The notes under the pieces: generated by a model
The model's database searches: none
Told to the model about the DNA's origin: nothing
The model's input: the letters and a program-made list of their open reading frames with translations, nothing else
Shown here: positions 18,573-26,770 of the stretch, in pieces
Layout of the letters: each line of letters starts with the position of its first letter
Numbering within the stretch: the first letter of the stretch is position 1
Translations under genes and position numbers: made by a program
Source: Gammaproteobacteria bacterium
GTDB lineage: Bacteria; Pseudomonadota; Gammaproteobacteria; Chromatiales; Chromatiaceae
Assembly: GCA_021773975.1 (NCBI GenBank)
Contig: JAJFJN010000048.1
Location: forward strand, 1-38,445
DNA length: 38,445 nt
Direction of reading: 5' to 3'

Positions 18573-19259
18573 ATGATTGATAATGCCATTCCTGTCAGTG
18601 CTGCTGAATATAGCAACAACCTGCGCCAAACCACGCCCTACTTTCAAAACTTCTATTATGAGGCGGTGGATATTGTTAAGCATACCCAGACAGAGGTAAA
18701 AAACTGGCTGGATACAGGTTGTGGCACAGGTAATATGATCCAAGAGGCGCATCAGACTTTTCGTTCCACACGTTATTGGTTAGCCGATCCATCACAAGAG
18801 ATGTTGATGCATGCACGTATGAATCTAATGCGCATTCCCCAACATCAGTTGATGATGGTGGGCGCTATTGGTAGTGAAGAGCTGGATATGACAGGTTTCC
18901 CCTGTCCACAGGTTGTTACGGCCAGTTTGGCTCATCACTACCTTTTAGAAGAGGACCGTCTAAAGGCCACTCAGCAGTGCCATAAGATACTGGCTGATGG
19001 TGGTGTTTACATTACGCTAGAGACTATTCAGTCAAATACCCCACAGGGTAATGAGATTGGATTGAAACGCTGGCTTAGCTACCAGATCTCGCAGGGACGA
19101 ACGGAACAGGAAGCACGCGACTATCTTGAGCATCTGGGTACTTCTTGCTTTCCCATCACGGTTGATGCTCATCTGGCCCTGCTTAAAGAGGCAGGTTTTA
19201 AGGCGGCGGAGCTGTTTTGGCTATCCCACATGCAGGCCGGTTTTTTTGCGTTAAAATGA
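18573..19259 (+). CDS. Class I SAM-dependent methyltransferase
   Basis: The 228-residue cytosolic protein has the SAM-binding motif I LDTGCGTGN (46-54), the acidic end of strand 2 (ADPS, 71-74), and the methyltransferase-11/12 type motif around VVTASLAHHYLLEEDR (about 114-129). It ends with the usual C-terminal strands. The substrate cannot be told from sequence. No strong Shine-Dalgarno sequence precedes the ATG. It is followed closely by a DUF4156 lipoprotein gene and polA on the same strand, without an obvious terminator between, so the three may be co-transcribed. Function in methylation is well supported; the target is unknown. Confidence 0.85.
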   Translation: MIDNAIPVSAAEYSNNLRQTTPYFQNFYYEAVDIVKHTQTEVKNWLDTGCGTGNMIQEAHQTFRSTRYWLADPSQEMLMHARMNLMRIPQHQLMMVGAIGSEELDMTGFPCPQVVTASLAHHYLLEEDRLKATQQCHKILADGGVYITLETIQSNTPQGNEIGLKRWLSYQISQGRTEQEARDYLEHLGTSCFPITVDAHLALLKEAGFKAAELFWLSHMQAGFFALK

Positions 19260-19287
19260 TGTAATTCAGATATTTTTGGAGTCCAAA

Positions 19288-19614
19288 ATGAAAAAAAGCC
19301 TCTTTCTCACCCTGGCTATTACCCTGGCAGCCTCTGGCTGCTCCATTGTGAAACTCACACCCGAAGCAGATCAGGTGAGATTAATGATGGCAAAGAGCGC
19401 CTCTCACTGTAAGGTGCTGGGTAAGACAACCGTCTCAGTCATCGATGAAATCCTCTTCTTCGATCGCAATCCAAAAACCATGCTGGATGAGTTGGAGATC
19501 TTAGCCCGTAACAGCGCGGCTAAAATGCAGGGTGATACGGCTTCACCCGATGGTGACCCAGTCGATGGTGAACAAAGCTACACCGTTTATCGATGCATCT
19601 ATGGTGGGCATTGA
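19288..19614 (+). CDS. DUF4156 family lipoprotein
   Basis: The 108-residue product has a lipoprotein signal peptide with lipobox LAASGC (Cys 18) and a compact domain matching DUF4156: [11 protein letters not shown] in the middle, then [13 protein letters not shown] and a final YTVYRC, with two Cys that may form a disulfide. The start at 19288 is chosen because GGAG (19278-19281) lies six bases upstream; the frame extends a little further upstream from a TTG. It should be anchored in the envelope. Function of the family is not established. The stop codon lies 10 bases before the chosen polA start. Confidence 0.85.
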   Translation: MKKSLFLTLAITLAASGCSIVKLTPEADQVRLMMAKSASHCKVLGKTTVSVIDEILFFDRNPKTMLDELEILARNSAAKMQGDTASPDGDPVDGEQSYTVYRCIYGGH

Positions 19615-19624
19615 TCACACCATT

Positions 19625-22318
19625 ATGAATAGAGATAAGCTGCTGGTACTGGTTGATGGTTCTTCCTATCTGTTTCGTGCCTTTCATGCCCTGCCCCCAC
19701 TGACCAATTCACAGGGTGAACCTACGGGTGCTGTTGTGGGTGTGATCAATATGCTGCGCAAATTGATTGAGGAGTACCAGCCAGCACACATGGCCGTGGT
19801 ATTTGATGCCAAAGGCGGTAGCTTTCGTAATGAGCTTTATGATCAATACAAGGCTAATCGGCCACCCATGCCGGATGATCTGCGCGTTCAAATTGAACCG
19901 CTGCATAAGATTATTCAGGCCATGGGACTGCCCATGCTGGTCATTCCGGGTGTTGAGGCAGATGATGTAATTGGCACACTGGCGACTCAAGCCACGGCGG
20001 AGGGGATGTCTACGGTTATCTCCACCGGTGATAAAGACCTGGCGCAGCTGGTTAATGATCAGGTCACCCTGATCAACACCATGAATGAGAGTAAGCTGGA
20101 TCGTGAAGGGGTGATTGCCAAGTTTGGTGTGCCACCTGAGCGTATCGTCGATTACCTCTCGCTGATGGGTGATAGCGTCGACAACATCCCCGGTGTCAAC
20201 AAATGCGGCCCCAAGACGGCCGTAAAGTGGTTGGCAAGCTATGACTCGCTGGAAGGCGTAATGACGCATGCAGATGAGATCAAAGGCAAGGTAGGTGAAT
20301 ACCTGCGTGAAAGTTTGGAGCAGCTGCCACTCTCCCGTGAACTGACTACTATTCGTTGTGATGTTGAGTTGGATCAGAAACCGACTGAACTAAAACCTAC
20401 CGCACCTGATACTCAAAAACTGCGAGAGCAATACCGTCGCATTGAGTCCAGTCGCCTGCTTTCCACTCTGGAAGAAGCGAGTGAGCCTGTGATTGAAAAG
20501 CCAGCTATTGAGGCAACCTATGAGGTTATCCTCAACGAGGCAGACCTTGATCGCTGGATGACAAAGCTGGAGCAGGCTGAACTGTTCGCTTTTGATACCG
20601 AAACCACCAGCCTCAACTACATGCAGGCAGAGATCGTAGGGCTATCCTTTGCTGTTACTGCGGGTGAAGCAGCCTATCTCCCACTGACCCATAACTACCC
20701 TGGTGCACCGGAACAACTGAACCGTGAAATGGTACTGGAGCGCATGCGCCCACTGTTGGAAAACCCAACACAGCTCAAGGTCGGCCAGAATCTAAAGTAT
20801 GACATGAGTGTGCTGGCCAATCATGGCATCACACTACAGGGCATTGCCTATGACACCATGCTGGAATCTTATATCGCCGATAGCACCGCTACCCGCCATG
20901 ATATGGATTCTTTGGCAAAAAAATACCTGGGCCTTGGTACCATCAAATTTGAGGATGTAGCAGGAAAAGGCGCCAAACAGATCACCTTTAATCAAGTGGC
21001 ACTGGAGCAGGCGGTTCCTTACGCCGCAGAAGATGCAGATATCACACTACGGCTGCACCAGGAAATATGGCCAAAGATAGCGTGTGAGTCATCACTAACC
21101 AAGCTGTTTCGAGAGATTGAAGTGCCACTGGTTCCTGTGCTTTCGCGCATTGAGCGTACTGGGGTATTGATTGACACGGCTATGCTTAAAACCCAGAGCC
21201 ATCAGTTGGCGACGCGTATGCATGAGCTGGAGCAGGCTGCGTATGAGCTGGCAGGCCGCCCCTTTAATCTGGCTTCGCCCAAACAGATTGGAGAGATCTT
21301 TTTCAACCAACTTGAGCTACCTGTCATTGCCAAAACCAAAAAAGGCGCACCCTCCACTGCTGAGGCTGTATTACAGGAGTTGGCTGAGGAGCATGAACTG
21401 CCGCGCCTACTACTGGAGCATCGTGGGCTGAGCAAGCTGAAATCCACCTACACTGATAAGTTGCCACTGCAGGTTGACTCGAAAACAGGACGGGTGCATA
21501 CCTCTTATCATCAAGCCGTGACGGCGACAGGGCGACTCTCATCATCTGATCCTAATCTGCAAAATATTCCTGTGCGCAATGAAGAGGGGCGACGCATCCG
21601 CCAGGCTTTTATTCCAGAGGCAGGGTATCGGATGGTGGCGGCTGATTACTCTCAGATTGAACTGCGGATCATGGCGCATCTTTCTGAGGATGAAGGGCTG
21701 TTACGTGCCTTTACTACAGGGCAGGATGTTCATCAGGCTACTGCAGCAGAGGTCTTTGGACTGGAACCAGATCAAGTTACCACTGAGCAGCGCCGCTCGG
21801 CTAAAGCGATCAACTTTGGGTTGATCTACGGCATGTCAGCCTTTGGGCTGGCCAAGCAGCTGGGTATTGAGCGCAAGGCGGCACAAACCTATGTTGATCT
21901 CTATTTTGAGCGATATCCTGGAGTATTGGCTTTTATGGATCGTATTCGCGAAGAGGCCAAAGCCAATGGATATGTAGAGACTGTATTTGGACGCAGGCTC
22001 TATCTACCAGAGATCAACTCTCGCAACGGCATGCGCCGTGCGGCCGCAGAGCGCACCGCTATCAATGCCCCCATGCAGGGAACAGCAGCGGACATTATCA
22101 AACGCGCCATGCTGGTAGTGGACAACTGGATCGGCACTGAAGAACCTGCCGTGCGCATGATTATGCAGGTACACGATGAGCTGGTATTTGAAGTGAGGGA
22201 GGATCAGCTGGAGAGTGCAGTCGATCGGATTCGTACGGCGATGGAATCAGCAGCTGATCTTGCTGTGCCTTTGCTAGTGGATGTGGGTGTGGGTGATAAC
22301 TGGGATGAGGCGCATTGA
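19625..22318 (+). CDS. polA: DNA polymerase I
   Basis: This enzyme does Okazaki-fragment maturation and repair synthesis. With the start at 19625 ([20 protein letters not shown]) it has 897 residues, normal for the family. The 5'-3' exonuclease domain covers about 1-280 (VDGSSY, DADDVIG-like EADDVIG at 111-117, [10 protein letters not shown]). The proofreading domain (about 295-490) keeps D324 and E326 (FDTETTS), so it should be active. The polymerase domain has motif A ([13 protein letters not shown]674), motif B ([17 protein letters not shown]) and motif C (VHDE, D851). The open frame extends upstream to 19532, overlapping the lipoprotein gene, but homologues start at the chosen Met. Convergent engB downstream gives the gene order seen in E. 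coli and Pseudomonas. Confidence 0.97.
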   Translation: MNRDKLLVLVDGSSYLFRAFHALPPLTNSQGEPTGAVVGVINMLRKLIEEYQPAHMAVVFDAKGGSFRNELYDQYKANRPPMPDDLRVQIEPLHKIIQAMGLPMLVIPGVEADDVIGTLATQATAEGMSTVISTGDKDLAQLVNDQVTLINTMNESKLDREGVIAKFGVPPERIVDYLSLMGDSVDNIPGVNKCGPKTAVKWLASYDSLEGVMTHADEIKGKVGEYLRESLEQLPLSRELTTIRCDVELDQKPTELKPTAPDTQKLREQYRRIESSRLLSTLEEASEPVIEKPAIEATYEVILNEADLDRWMTKLEQAELFAFDTETTSLNYMQAEIVGLSFAVTAGEAAYLPLTHNYPGAPEQLNREMVLERMRPLLENPTQLKVGQNLKYDMSVLANHGITLQGIAYDTMLESYIADSTATRHDMDSLAKKYLGLGTIKFEDVAGKGAKQITFNQVALEQAVPYAAEDADITLRLHQEIWPKIACESSLTKLFREIEVPLVPVLSRIERTGVLIDTAMLKTQSHQLATRMHELEQAAYELAGRPFNLASPKQIGEIFFNQLELPVIAKTKKGAPSTAEAVLQELAEEHELPRLLLEHRGLSKLKSTYTDKLPLQVDSKTGRVHTSYHQAVTATGRLSSSDPNLQNIPVRNEEGRRIRQAFIPEAGYRMVAADYSQIELRIMAHLSEDEGLLRAFTTGQDVHQATAAEVFGLEPDQVTTEQRRSAKAINFGLIYGMSAFGLAKQLGIERKAAQTYVDLYFERYPGVLAFMDRIREEAKANGYVETVFGRRLYLPEINSRNGMRRAAAERTAINAPMQGTAADIIKRAMLVVDNWIGTEEPAVRMIMQVHDELVFEVREDQLESAVDRIRTAMESAADLAVPLLVDVGVGDNWDEAH

Positions 22319-22437
22319 GACCTTTGCACGAGCCTATTTTTGCCTTGCTCTCACAAAAGCTCATCTTCGTACAAAGATCTCATATTAAAAATATTTACAA
22401 AAGATTTGAACCTTTTTTAAATAGCCCAGTCTTATTT

Positions 22438-22516
22438 TGCACATGTCATGCGACATGGGGTCAACCCTCCAAATTTTAACCGGCCCTTATCCCAGCTCCC
22501 AAACTGGGGTGTTTTT
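22438..22516 (+). ncRNA. Candidate small RNA in the polA-engB gap (Spot 42/ErsA position)
   Basis: The gap between polA and engB houses the small RNAs Spot 42 in E. coli and ErsA in Pseudomonas. Here a promoter-like pair (TTGAAC 22406-22411, TCTTAT 22430-22435, 18-base spacer; or TTTACA 22394 with TTAAAT 22417) points to a start near 22440. Next come a small hairpin (ATGTC/GACAT around 22442-22455), a C/T- and A-rich unpaired stretch, and a terminator-like hairpin: ATCCCAG (22489-22495) pairs with CTGGGGT (22504-22510), then TGTTTTT. The CTGGGG-plus-T-run end resembles the 3' end of Spot 42. The predicted RNA is about 75 bases. Expression and orthology are inference. Confidence 0.5.
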
Positions 22517-22518
22517 AA

Positions 22519-22556
22519 ATCCTGACGACTCCCCAATTTCGTCAGGATTTTTTTTG
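22519..22556 (+). terminator. Strong intrinsic terminator downstream of polA
   Basis: ATCCTGACGA (22519-22528) pairs perfectly with TCGTCAGGAT (22539-22548) across a 10-base loop, followed by a run of eight T. It acts on the plus strand for polA or the candidate small RNA. On the minus strand, after engB, the T-run is only three bases, so it may terminate engB weakly. Confidence 0.88.
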
Positions 22557-22564
22557 TCTGTAAT

Positions 22565-23176
22565 TTACTGAGATGGCTTTTGTAGTTCTAGCCACTTATC
22601 CAACACCTGGTGTACTTCATCGATACCTTGGCGCTTCAATGAGGAGAAAAGCTGAACACTGACGGTGTCGCCATACTCAGAGATCTCACGGCGCATTTTA
22701 AATAGGGCATTCTGTGCAGGGCCTTTTTTCAGTTTGTCGGATTTGGTTAGCAGAATGTGTGTGGGGAAGCCGTTGTGTACATTCCAATCCAACATTTGTT
22801 GATCGAAATCAGGCATGGGGTGACGGCAATCCATCAGCAGAATCAACCCTTTTAGGCACTGCCGCTTTTCCATATATTGCGCTAATGATTTCTGCCATTG
22901 ATTTTTTACTGATACAGCTACTTTGGCATAACCATAGCCAGGCAGGTCAACCAGTCGCCGCTCATCATCCAGTTCAAAGAAGTTTAATAGGCGGGTACGG
23001 CCAGGGGTTTTACTGGTACGCGCGAGTGCTTTTTGCTGGCACAGTGTATTGATAGCACTTGATTTGCCTGCATTGGAGCGGCCTGCAAATGCAATCTCGT
23101 AGCCTTCATCGGGCGGGGTTTGTGAGATCTCTGCGGCGCTGGTCAGGTAGGTTGCACGATGGTAGTAGGGATTCAT
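22565..23176 (-). CDS. engB: Ribosome biogenesis GTP-binding protein EngB/YsxC
   Basis: This 203-residue GTPase (YihA in E. coli) helps assemble the large ribosomal subunit. The nucleotide-binding motifs are complete: G1 GRSNAGKSS (32-40), a G2 Thr in the TPGRT region (57-61), G3 DLPGYG (77-82), G4 TKSD (145-148) and G5 SSLK. The start [11 protein letters not shown] matches gammaproteobacterial homologues. It begins 12 bases after moaC on the same strand, so the two are probably co-transcribed, and it converges with polA. Confidence 0.95.
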   Translation of the reverse strand: MNPYYHRATYLTSAAEISQTPPDEGYEIAFAGRSNAGKSSAINTLCQQKALARTSKTPGRTRLLNFFELDDERRLVDLPGYGYAKVAVSVKNQWQKSLAQYMEKRQCLKGLILLMDCRHPMPDFDQQMLDWNVHNGFPTHILLTKSDKLKKGPAQNALFKMRREISEYGDTVSVQLFSSLKRQGIDEVHQVLDKWLELQKPSQ

Positions 23177-23188
23177 AATTTGGATGGC

Positions 23189-23668
23189 CTATTCTGGGCG
23201 TACCCAATGGCCAGATTTTCCGCCTGATTTTTCCAGCAGTCGAACCTGATCGATGGTCATGCCGCGATCCACAGCTTTGCACATGTCATAGATGGTGAGC
23301 AGTGCGACTTGGGTTGCGCACAGTGCTTCCATCTCTACGCCAGTTTGCCCGCGGGTTTCTACGGTAGTACGACAGTAGATGCTGGAGTTTTCGCTGTTTG
23401 GGGTCAATTCAATCTCAACATGGGTAAGCGCCAAAGGGTGGCAGAGTGGCACGAGATTAGCGGTTTGCTTGCTGGCCATAATGCCTGCAACCCGGGCGAT
23501 ACCCAAAACGTCGCCTTTTTTATGGTTGCCCTGCTCAATTCTTGCCAGGGTTTCGGGTTCCATAAAGATGCGGCCTTCGGTAACGGCAACCCGTGAGGTG
23601 ATCTCTTTATCACCCACGTCGACCATGTGGGCTTCCCCGGCTTGATTAAAATGAGTGAGGTCATTCAT
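23189..23668 (-). CDS. moaC: Cyclic pyranopterin monophosphate synthase MoaC
   Basis: MoaC converts the MoaA product to cyclic pyranopterin monophosphate, the first stable intermediate of molybdenum cofactor synthesis. The 159-residue protein has the active-site residues at the E. coli numbers: K51 ([10 protein letters not shown]), H77 (LCHPL), D128 and K131 ([11 protein letters not shown]). Length matches the family. It stands apart from other moa genes and is followed after 12 bases by engB. A structured sequence lies in the 77-base gap between ppa and this gene. Nitrite reduction by NirBD does not need molybdenum, so no user of the cofactor is visible in the window. Confidence 0.96.
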   Translation of the reverse strand: MNDLTHFNQAGEAHMVDVGDKEITSRVAVTEGRIFMEPETLARIEQGNHKKGDVLGIARVAGIMASKQTANLVPLCHPLALTHVEIELTPNSENSSIYCRTTVETRGQTGVEMEALCATQVALLTIYDMCKAVDRGMTIDQVRLLEKSGGKSGHWVRPE

Positions 23669-23687
23669 GATTCTTGAGTGTCCAGTT

Positions 23688-23729
23688 GCGAGTGGCTACT
23701 CTGTAAAGTATCAGAGATCCACCACTCGC
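23688..23729 (-). other. Bulged hairpin between ppa and moaC
   Basis: GCGAGTGG (23688-23695) pairs with CCACTCGC (23722-23729), enclosing a second pair CTCTG (23699-23703) and CAGAG (23712-23716). The 42-base element fills most of the gap before moaC. No T-run follows, so it is not a terminator; it could be an RNA processing or leader structure. Confidence 0.5.
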
Positions 23730-23745
23730 TACTTATAACCAATAG

Positions 23746-24300
23746 TTAGAAATTTGGTTTTTCAGGGGCGTTTTTGTAGCACTCTATACTGCTGGAAACC
23801 TCAGCTTTGGCAGCTGCTGCATCGCTCCAACCTTCTATTTTGACCCACTTGCCCTCTTCCAGATCCTTGTAGTGCTCAAAGAAGTGAGAGATCTGGTTTA
23901 TCAAACTGTCACCACATGGCAGATCGGTAATCTCTCTTACACCTTTGTATAGTGGGCTGACTTTAGCGAGAGGAACAGCCAGGATCTTGGCATCAACACC
24001 TGACTCATCAGTCATGTTCAGCATGCCAATAGGGCGGCACTCAATAACGGTTCCTGTGAGTACAGGGATAGGCGTGATCACCAACACATCAACAGGGTCG
24101 CCATCTTTGGACAGGGTATGAGGGACATAGCCATAGTTACAGGGGTAATGCATTGCGGTTCCCATGAAGCGATCAACAAACATTGCGCCTGTCTCTTTAT
24201 CCACTTCATATTTAACCGGATCCGAATGGGATGGGATCTCAATAATTACATTGATTGTATTAGGCGCATCTTTACCGTAGCTGACTCTATCCAGGTTCAT
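23746..24300 (-). CDS. ppa: Soluble inorganic pyrophosphatase (family I)
   Basis: This cytosolic enzyme hydrolyses pyrophosphate to two phosphates. The start at 24300 (MNLDRVSYG) is supported by an AAGAAGG sequence six bases upstream and gives 184 residues, near the usual 175. Family I residues are visible: the [18 protein letters not shown] region, [20 protein letters not shown], the metal-binding DGDPVDVLV signature, and DAKILAVP with the following K/Y residues. The frame remains open upstream, but that part contains a terminator-like hairpin and is not protein coding. The gene is divergent from hppA, which competes for the same substrate, and precedes moaC-engB. Confidence 0.95.
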   Translation of the reverse strand: MNLDRVSYGKDAPNTINVIIEIPSHSDPVKYEVDKETGAMFVDRFMGTAMHYPCNYGYVPHTLSKDGDPVDVLVITPIPVLTGTVIECRPIGMLNMTDESGVDAKILAVPLAKVSPLYKGVREITDLPCGDSLINQISHFFEHYKDLEEGKWVKIEGWSDAAAAKAEVSSSIECYKNAPEKPNF

Positions 24301-24322
24301 CTTATACCTTCTTGCCTTAGGG

Positions 24323-24362
24323 AATAAAAAAGCCGGAGACCCCGGCTTCGTTCTGAGGCCGG
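24323..24362 (-). promoter_or_regulatory. Terminator/antiterminator-like structure in the ppa leader
   Basis: On the minus strand three short segments occur in order: CCGGC (24362-24358), GCCGG (24346-24342) and CCGGC (24336-24332) followed by a run of six T. The second and third form an intrinsic terminator (AGCCGG/CCGGCT); the first can pair with the second instead. It ends about 23 bases before the ppa start codon. No minus-strand gene lies upstream that would need a terminator here, so a transcription attenuator is plausible. No known riboswitch consensus was recognised. Confidence 0.5.
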
Positions 24363-24363
24363 T

Positions 24364-24393
24364 AAGATAACGGATTACCCCCCTGTAAGACAA
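24364..24393 (-). promoter_or_regulatory. Possible ppa promoter
   Basis: TTGTCT (24393-24388) and TATCTT (24369-24364) on the minus strand are separated by 18 bases. A TATAAA at 24402-24397 is an alternative -10 element with a poor -35; only the latter would include the whole attenuator-like leader in the transcript. Confidence 0.3.
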
Positions 24394-24420
24394 GATTTTA
24401 TAAGGAATCAGGGGTAAAAC

Positions 24421-24449
24421 TTGCGTGTATTAGGGAAACAGTGTACTAA
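24421..24449 (+). promoter_or_regulatory. Probable sigma-70 promoter for hppA
   Basis: TTGCGT (24421-24426) and TACTAA (24444-24449) are separated by exactly 17 bases. The resulting leader to the hppA ATG at 24612 would be about 155 bases and contains two small inverted repeats (around 24481-24497 and 24521-24537). Confidence 0.45.
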
Positions 24450-24611
24450 ATAGAGTCGTTAAATCGATTTATCACCCAAAGCATCACTGTGGTGAAATCA
24501 TTAAGAAGCACTCACATTTTGATCTTGCAAAGAGATCACATGCCGAATGGCAGACAATTTCCAAGTACAAAAGCAGTAATAAGAAAACAGCTTATCAACC
24601 TGGAGGAAAAC

Positions 24612-26618
24612 ATGAGTCTTGGCGAGTATATCCCCCCCCTATTGGGCATCACCGGTTTGGTGGTTGCCAGCTATATCTACAAAATTGTTAAAACATACCC
24701 TGAAGGCGAAGCAAAGGTCGTCAAGATTGGCGATGCCATCCACGAAGGTGCGATGGTTTTTATGAAGCGTGAATACAAGATGTTGGGGATTTTCTCTGCC
24801 GTTCTTGTTGTGCTGCTGGCCATATTTTTAGGTATAGGTACCGCCTTTGCCTTTATTGTGGGTGCAGTGACCTCTGCAGGTGCTGGCTACATTGGCATGA
24901 ATACAGCAACTAGAGCTAATGTTCGAACGACCACGGCGGCGCATAATGAAGGGGCTGCTACGGCTTTGAGCGTTGCCTTTTTTGGCGGCTCTATTATGGG
25001 GTTGGCCGTTGCTTCATTAGGATTGCTTGGGCTGGGAACGCTCTACCTGATGTTTGGTGGTGATCCTGAAACCGCACATGTCATTCATGGCTTTGGTATG
25101 GGCGCATCAACGGTTGCACTCTTCTCTCGTGTTGGCGGTGGTATCTTTACCAAGAGCGCTGATGTGGGTGCTGATCTGGTGGGCAAAATTGAGGCGGGTA
25201 TTCCAGAGGATGACCCACGTAACCCGGGGGTTATTGCAGACAATGTCGGCGATAACGTGGGTGATATCGCAGGCATGGGTTCTGATATCTTTGAGTCTTA
25301 CTGTGGTGCCATGATTGCCACTATTGCCATGGCCGCTACCATGGCAGCTGATATCATTGATCCACTAGGCACACGTGAAGCATTAATGTTTTTACCGCTG
25401 GCATTAGCCTCGCTAGGGCTGCTCTGTTCCATCCAGGGCATCTGGCTGGTAAAGAGCTACTCCAGTAAATCACCAGAGGTTGCACTACGTATCGGTACCA
25501 TGAGTGCGTCCGTCATGTTTATCGTGATCTCAGGTGTGGTCATTGCATCATCTGATATGAGTATGGGTATCTGGGTAGCCGTTCTGGCAGGAGCGATTGG
25601 CGGTGTCATTATCGGCTTGGTCACTGAGTACTACACCGCAGGTCCACCGGTTAGGCGTATTGCCAAAGCGGGTGAGACGGGGCCGGCTACGGTGATGATC
25701 TCTGGACTCGCGGTGGGTATGCAGTCGGTTGCGATACCGATGGTGACTATTGCGGCCATTATCCTGATTGCCAATGAGGCGGCCTCGCTTTACGGTGTGG
25801 GTATTGCTGCTGTGGGTATGTTGGCTACGGTGGGTATCACGATGGCCATTGATGCCTATGGCCCTGTTGCAGATAATGCCGGGGGTATCGCAGAGATGGC
25901 AGGCCTGGGTAAAGAGACGCGTGATATTACCGACTCGCTGGATGAGCTGGGCAATACCACAGCAGCTATCGGTAAAGGTTTTGCGATTGGTGCGGCGGCC
26001 TTGGCTGCGTTGGCGATTATCTCTGCCTATGTTGAAACCATCTCCTTTCATGTTCCTAATTTCACATTAGAGCTGGGTGACCCACTGGTGCTGGCGGGTA
26101 TGTTTCTTGGCGGCATCCTGCCTTTTTTGATTGCTTCTATCACCATGACCGCTGTGGGTGATGCAGCATTCGATATGATCAAAGAGATCCGTCGACAGTT
26201 CCGTGAGATTGATGGACTGATGGAAGGCACAGCTGACCCTGATAATGCACGTTGTATAGATATTGCTACTACTGCCGCCCTGAAAAAGATGATTCTGCCC
26301 GGTGTTATTGCTGTCTCTGCTCCGGTTGTTGTCGGTTTCCTGCTGGGGCCTGCTGCACTGGGTGGCATGCTGGGTGGCGCACTGCTGGGCTGTGTGCTGA
26401 TGGCACTGATGATGGCTAATGCCGGTGGCGCTTGGGATAACGCCAAGAAGTATGTTGAAAAAGGCAACCTGGGTGGCAAGGGTTCAGATGTGCATAAGGC
26501 TGCTGTTGTGGGTGATACGGTTGGCGATCCGTTCAAGGATACCTCTGGCCCATCCATGAACATCCTGATCAACGTTATGGCTATTGTTAGCCTGGTGATT
26601 GCACCACTGTTGGTTTAG
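24612..26618 (+). CDS. hppA: Membrane ion-pumping pyrophosphatase HppA
   Basis: This inner-membrane pump couples PPi hydrolysis to ion export. The start at 24612 ([10 protein letters not shown]) follows GGAGG at five bases and gives 668 residues with about 16 helices. The PPi-binding motif D-x7-K-x-E is at D184, K192 and E194 ([11 protein letters not shown]), followed by [18 protein letters not shown]. The signature [10 protein letters not shown] (446-455) has Ala at 450, where K+-independent pumps have Lys, so this should be the K+-dependent class. Glu 228 (DIFESYCG) sits as in K+-dependent Na+- and H+-PPases, so the pumped ion cannot be settled. It is divergent from soluble ppa and near PPi-dependent phosphofructokinase, which suggests pyrophosphate is used as an energy carrier. 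Confidence 0.96.
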   Translation: MSLGEYIPPLLGITGLVVASYIYKIVKTYPEGEAKVVKIGDAIHEGAMVFMKREYKMLGIFSAVLVVLLAIFLGIGTAFAFIVGAVTSAGAGYIGMNTATRANVRTTTAAHNEGAATALSVAFFGGSIMGLAVASLGLLGLGTLYLMFGGDPETAHVIHGFGMGASTVALFSRVGGGIFTKSADVGADLVGKIEAGIPEDDPRNPGVIADNVGDNVGDIAGMGSDIFESYCGAMIATIAMAATMAADIIDPLGTREALMFLPLALASLGLLCSIQGIWLVKSYSSKSPEVALRIGTMSASVMFIVISGVVIASSDMSMGIWVAVLAGAIGGVIIGLVTEYYTAGPPVRRIAKAGETGPATVMISGLAVGMQSVAIPMVTIAAIILIANEAASLYGVGIAAVGMLATVGITMAIDAYGPVADNAGGIAEMAGLGKETRDITDSLDELGNTTAAIGKGFAIGAAALAALAIISAYVETISFHVPNFTLELGDPLVLAGMFLGGILPFLIASITMTAVGDAAFDMIKEIRRQFREIDGLMEGTADPDNARCIDIATTAALKKMILPGVIAVSAPVVVGFLLGPAALGGMLGGALLGCVLMALMMANAGGAWDNAKKYVEKGNLGGKGSDVHKAAVVGDTVGDPFKDTSGPSMNILINVMAIVSLVIAPLLV

Positions 26619-26640
26619 ATAGCCTCGATCACATAAGTAA

Positions 26641-26676
26641 AAAGGCTTCCTGAGTTTATTCAGGAGGCCTTTTTTG
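26641..26676. terminator. Bidirectional terminator between hppA and the TonB receptor gene
   Basis: AAAGGCTTCCTGA (26641-26653) pairs with TCAGGAGGCCTTT (26660-26672), one wobble pair, six-base loop, with six T on the plus side and an A-run that gives five T on the minus side. It serves hppA and could also stop readthrough from the convergent receptor gene. Confidence 0.9.
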
Positions 26677-26770
26677 TCTCTTTATCCATACAGAAAACAG
26701 AACGTGAGCTGTATTTTACGGGTTCCATGCGGATGTGTGTGTTTGCACCCAGATCAATGATTTGATTGGA

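Noticed and set aside
24301-24393. N-terminal extension of the ppa frame
   Set aside because: It contains a terminator-like hairpin with a T-run, and a good ribosome binding site serves the Met at 24300, where homologues start.
24301-24440. Fluoride (crcB-type) riboswitch upstream of ppa
   Set aside because: The family is known to be regulated this way in some bacteria, but the conserved GAUG and CUGAUG elements and pseudoknot partners were not found.
24489-24611. N-terminal extension of the hppA frame
   Set aside because: The extension is polar and unlike the family; GGAGG is correctly placed for the ATG at 24612.
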